Assembly: GCA_022495995.1 (NCBI GenBank)
Contig: JAFEMH010001233.1
Coordinates: forward strand, 248,001-312,000
DNA length: 64,000 bases
DNA from: Adenophora triphylla var. japonica
Lineage: Eukaryota; Streptophyta; Magnoliopsida; Asterales; Campanulaceae
Direction of reading: 5' to 3'
Below the pieces are notes generated by a model. It saw only the letters and a program-made list of their open reading frames with translations. It made no database searches and was not told the origin of the DNA. Positions 61,515 to 64,000 of the stretch are shown in pieces. A program made the position numbers and the translations under genes. Each line of letters begins with the position of its first letter. Within the stretch, counting starts at the first letter, position 1.

Positions 61515-61960
61515 CTAGAGCTTACGTCACCATCGAGTGGATAGAGGTAGCTAGAGTTTGGATAACTTGAGCATACTTCACTATTCGTGATAGAGGTAGC
61601 TTAAGTTAGAAGAACTTGAGCGTACGTCACTATCTGTGATAGAGGTAGCTAAAGTTAGAAGAACTTGAGCATAATTCACTATTCGTGATAGAGGTAGCTG
61701 AAGTTTAGAAGAACTTGAGCATACTTCACTATTCGTGATAGAGGTAGCTTAAGTTTAGAAGAACTCGAGCATACTTCACTATTCGTGATAGAGGTAGCTT
61801 AAGTTTAGAAGAACTTGAGCATACTTCACTATTCGTGATAGAGGTAGCTTAAGTTTGGAGAACTTAGCATACTTCACTATTCGTGATAGAGGTAGCAAAA
61901 GTTTAGAAGACTTGAGCATACTTCACTATTCATGATAGAGGTAGCTTAAGTTTAGAGTTC
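61515..61960. repeat. Nine-copy ~50-bp tandem repeat
   Basis: Units contain gagcatacttcactattcgt, gatagaggtagcttaagttt and agaagaact. The first three and last two units are more diverged than the central ones, as expected for unequal exchange. The same g-a-ggttgtcacct motif flanks both ends (61500 and 61975). Confidence 0.95.
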
Positions 61961-62600
61961 TGACAATTCGGAGGTTGTCACCTAGCGTTATCCCGTTATA
62001 ACGGAATTAACGGAGGCGACTGGGAAGAAAGCTTAATTGCTTAAGCGATAAGGGATATCTTCTGAAAAGGATGTTATCTTAGTTAAAGGATAACGGGAAT
62101 TGTAGGCCCAAGTGAAAAGTTCAGGGGCAAAATTGTAATTTCTGCTCAGAGCGAATGAGCCCGCCCGGCATGAGAGGGAGGAAAAAGAAGCCGTACGGCT
62201 AGAAGATTAATTTTTCCAGATTATTTAAAATCTGATTTGAACGGGCATTTGGCATTGTTGCCGCCCAAGAACACGCCGAGGAAGAGAGAGAGGAGAGAAA
62301 ATTCGAAAATTCTTCAATTCCCTTGCTTCCTTTGGTCAAGAATGGATCCGGAGGGTAATCCTATGACGAGACAAGCTAGAAGAAACATCTCCGCGGCCGC
62401 TCAAAGGAGGAGGAAGGAACTCGTTCGAACGGAGAGGAAGTACGACTTTCTTACGCCTCCATCAGAGCTCTATCCGGGGAGAAGAGAGCACAAATCGACA
62501 AACCCGCGATCGATTGGGGTAAGCATTCTTATTTGGCTCAAATCCATCGATTTTGATTGAGTATTGATTGACTTAGGGCTTGACCCAAATTTTAAGAATT

Positions 62601-64000
62601 TTCTAGGATTTTCCTAGGATTTTTGAATGATTTTGAGACATTGATGATTAACCTATGAGGCTAAGAACATGCATGTGCAATTTATTTGACAAAAATAATG
62701 AGAATGACCCACTTTTTTCTTGAAAATAAAGTAAGGATGATAATTGTTTAAAGTGAGACGGAGTTCTTGCATGTGCTAGAACTAGGTCAAAATTTTGATT
62801 ATCAATGAGAAAACAAGATTTTGGGCAATGAAAAGGATTCATGCATGCCATTTTGTTGAAAAATAATGCTTATGTGCAAAGAATTTTGAAAATTGTGATT
62901 TTGTGCTTTAGGAAAGCAATATGATTTGACATGACGTGTTTCAAGTGATGAAAAATGCTTTTTTTTTTATGCAAAGGATGCTAGAAAAACTTTATGAATG
63001 CTTTTCCTTTGAAAACTGACGAGCGTCGAAACGTCAAAAGAAAATTCCAACTCAAACTACCTACAATTGATTTGTAGATAGGTAAGTAGGGTCGAACCAC
63101 CGAGACACGAAGTTTAAAGTGTATAAAATTACTGCTATATAAAAAAACTTGTAAAGCGAAGGATTTGTTGATTTTTTAAAACTAATGCTTTTGCAAAAAT
63201 TAAGTAAAATTAATTATAAAAGAGATTTCAATAATAAGGAGAAAATTTCCGGAATTGGTTTCACAAATTATGCTCAAGTTTCACAATTCATCAATCAAAG
63301 TACACTTGGGGTTTTGTTCTTACAAAAGTATGATTGGGACACTTCGGTGGGTGATTTGCAATCAAGTGTTTCTAACTATTCTATTCCCTTGGCCCGTTCA
63401 TAGATTAGTTAGAAACCCATTTTAGAACTTAAGAACACAAAATAAACCACAATTCTTATGAATCTTTTGGCGAGGATTCAACAAATTGTGAAAATCAAGC
63501 CAATACTAATTTCAATTGTAAATTTGGCGGTTCACCATTGAAATTCTAAATAATTCAAGAACAATTATTTGATCAAGACAAGAGTTCTAAAATTCCATTG
63601 AAAACAACTTGATAATCCCAAGTACTACAAAGATAAAAATGAAAAGTAAAACTTAAAACATAAAATGTTACCTCCAATTCCAAGAATCAAATGTTTAGCT
63701 TTCCATGGAATCAAGAACACCCAGAAAAATTGTTGATGAAGAAGAAGCTAGGGAAAGATAATTCATAAAATTCTCTAAACAATAATAATTAAAAATAAAA
63801 GAGTGATTGTCTAAAAAAACTCCCAACTGCTGTTAAATACCCCATTAAAACCCATGAACAGTCACAATTAATATTCCCAATTTACTCCACATCCACTCCA
63901 GTTCGCCTGGGATCCATTTGCAAAACGCCTCGTGGGCGGTCGCCCACAGCCCCCTCAGCGGTCGCCCACACTGGCAGAAAGTTTTGGCTTCAGAACAATT
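62601..64000. other. AT-rich sequence with LTR-like GC motif cluster at the window edge
   Basis: No gene supported. At 63900-63975 the motifs GTGGGCGGTCGCCCACA and CAGCGGTCGCCCACAC recur, like the GC blocks in the LTRs at 8782 and 55641. An LTR may run off the right edge. Confidence 0.4.

Larger units (their letters stand above)
59231..62600. mobile_element. Repeat-rich region, probably LTR-retrotransposon non-coding sequence
   Basis: Holds three tandem or dispersed repeat arrays (listed separately), a GAGTCGCCAC motif near 59238, GTGCGGC/GCCGTGCGG motifs (60665-60715), GCCGTACGGC near 62190 and a short ORF at 62342-62558 (MDPEGNPMTRQARRNISAAA). I cannot find LTR boundaries or enzyme domains, so the assignment is by style only. 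Confidence 0.35.

Noticed and set aside
61515..61960. Regular ~50-bp repeats resembling a CRISPR array
   Set aside because: Units are contiguous without unique spacers, and the genome is a plant's.

Overview
The window is nuclear DNA from a flowering plant, most likely an asterid eudicot. The evidence is spliced genes of plant-specific or plant-typical type, GT-AG introns, AT-rich intergenic DNA, many TA-flanked Stowaway-like MITEs, plus Copia, Ty3/gypsy, Helitron, Harbinger-like and Au-like SINE elements. A Lamiales source is only a guess. No prokaryotic, organellar or viral genome features were seen.

Layout. 1-3411 is an almost identical, broken copy of the 3' half of the gene at 15574-29534 (minus strand). 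3457-4065 is a terminal-inverted-repeat element. 4460-4990 (plus) holds the last two exons of an unrecognised membrane protein whose 5' part is absent. 5700-14318 (minus) is a three-exon F-box gene. Its first intron carries a complete Copia element (8782-13882); its second carries a MITE, an inverted-repeat element and a SINE. 15574-29534 (minus) is a complete 12-exon gene for the Sec39/NBAS-type ER tethering subunit MIP2, with exon sums predicting 2413 residues. 29740-32008 is a stack of Helitron, Harbinger-like and Stowaway insertions over and upstream of its promoter. 32019-37105 is a tandem 1.35 kb duplication. Between the two copies sits a 1.9 kb palindromic element with a Ty3/gypsy integrase core. 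37106-40327 is AT-rich DNA with MITEs. 40500-41553 (minus) is an oligopeptide-transporter pseudogene. 46297-50976 (minus) is a six-exon RNA-binding protein gene of the RBP1/NSR type. 55641-56386 is a solo LTR. 57432-57829 (plus) is a two-exon Yippee-like gene. 58040-64000 is repeat-rich and probably retrotransposon-derived.

The four intact or near-intact genes (F-box, MIP2, RBP, Yippee-like) are unrelated in function: SCF ubiquitin ligation, Golgi-to-ER tethering, RNA binding, and a small zinc-binding fold. Nothing suggests an operon-like cluster. The interest lies in genome dynamics. There is a very recent or artefactual segmental duplication. A palindromic retroelement insertion has two LTR-type ends and a target-site duplication. 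Two MITE insertions can be read against empty sites within the same window. The Copia element's two LTRs differ almost only at CAG/CTG and C-run positions, in the opposite direction to methyl-cytosine decay, which suggests a sequencing artefact at methylated CHG sites. I did not find a convincing new biochemical system.
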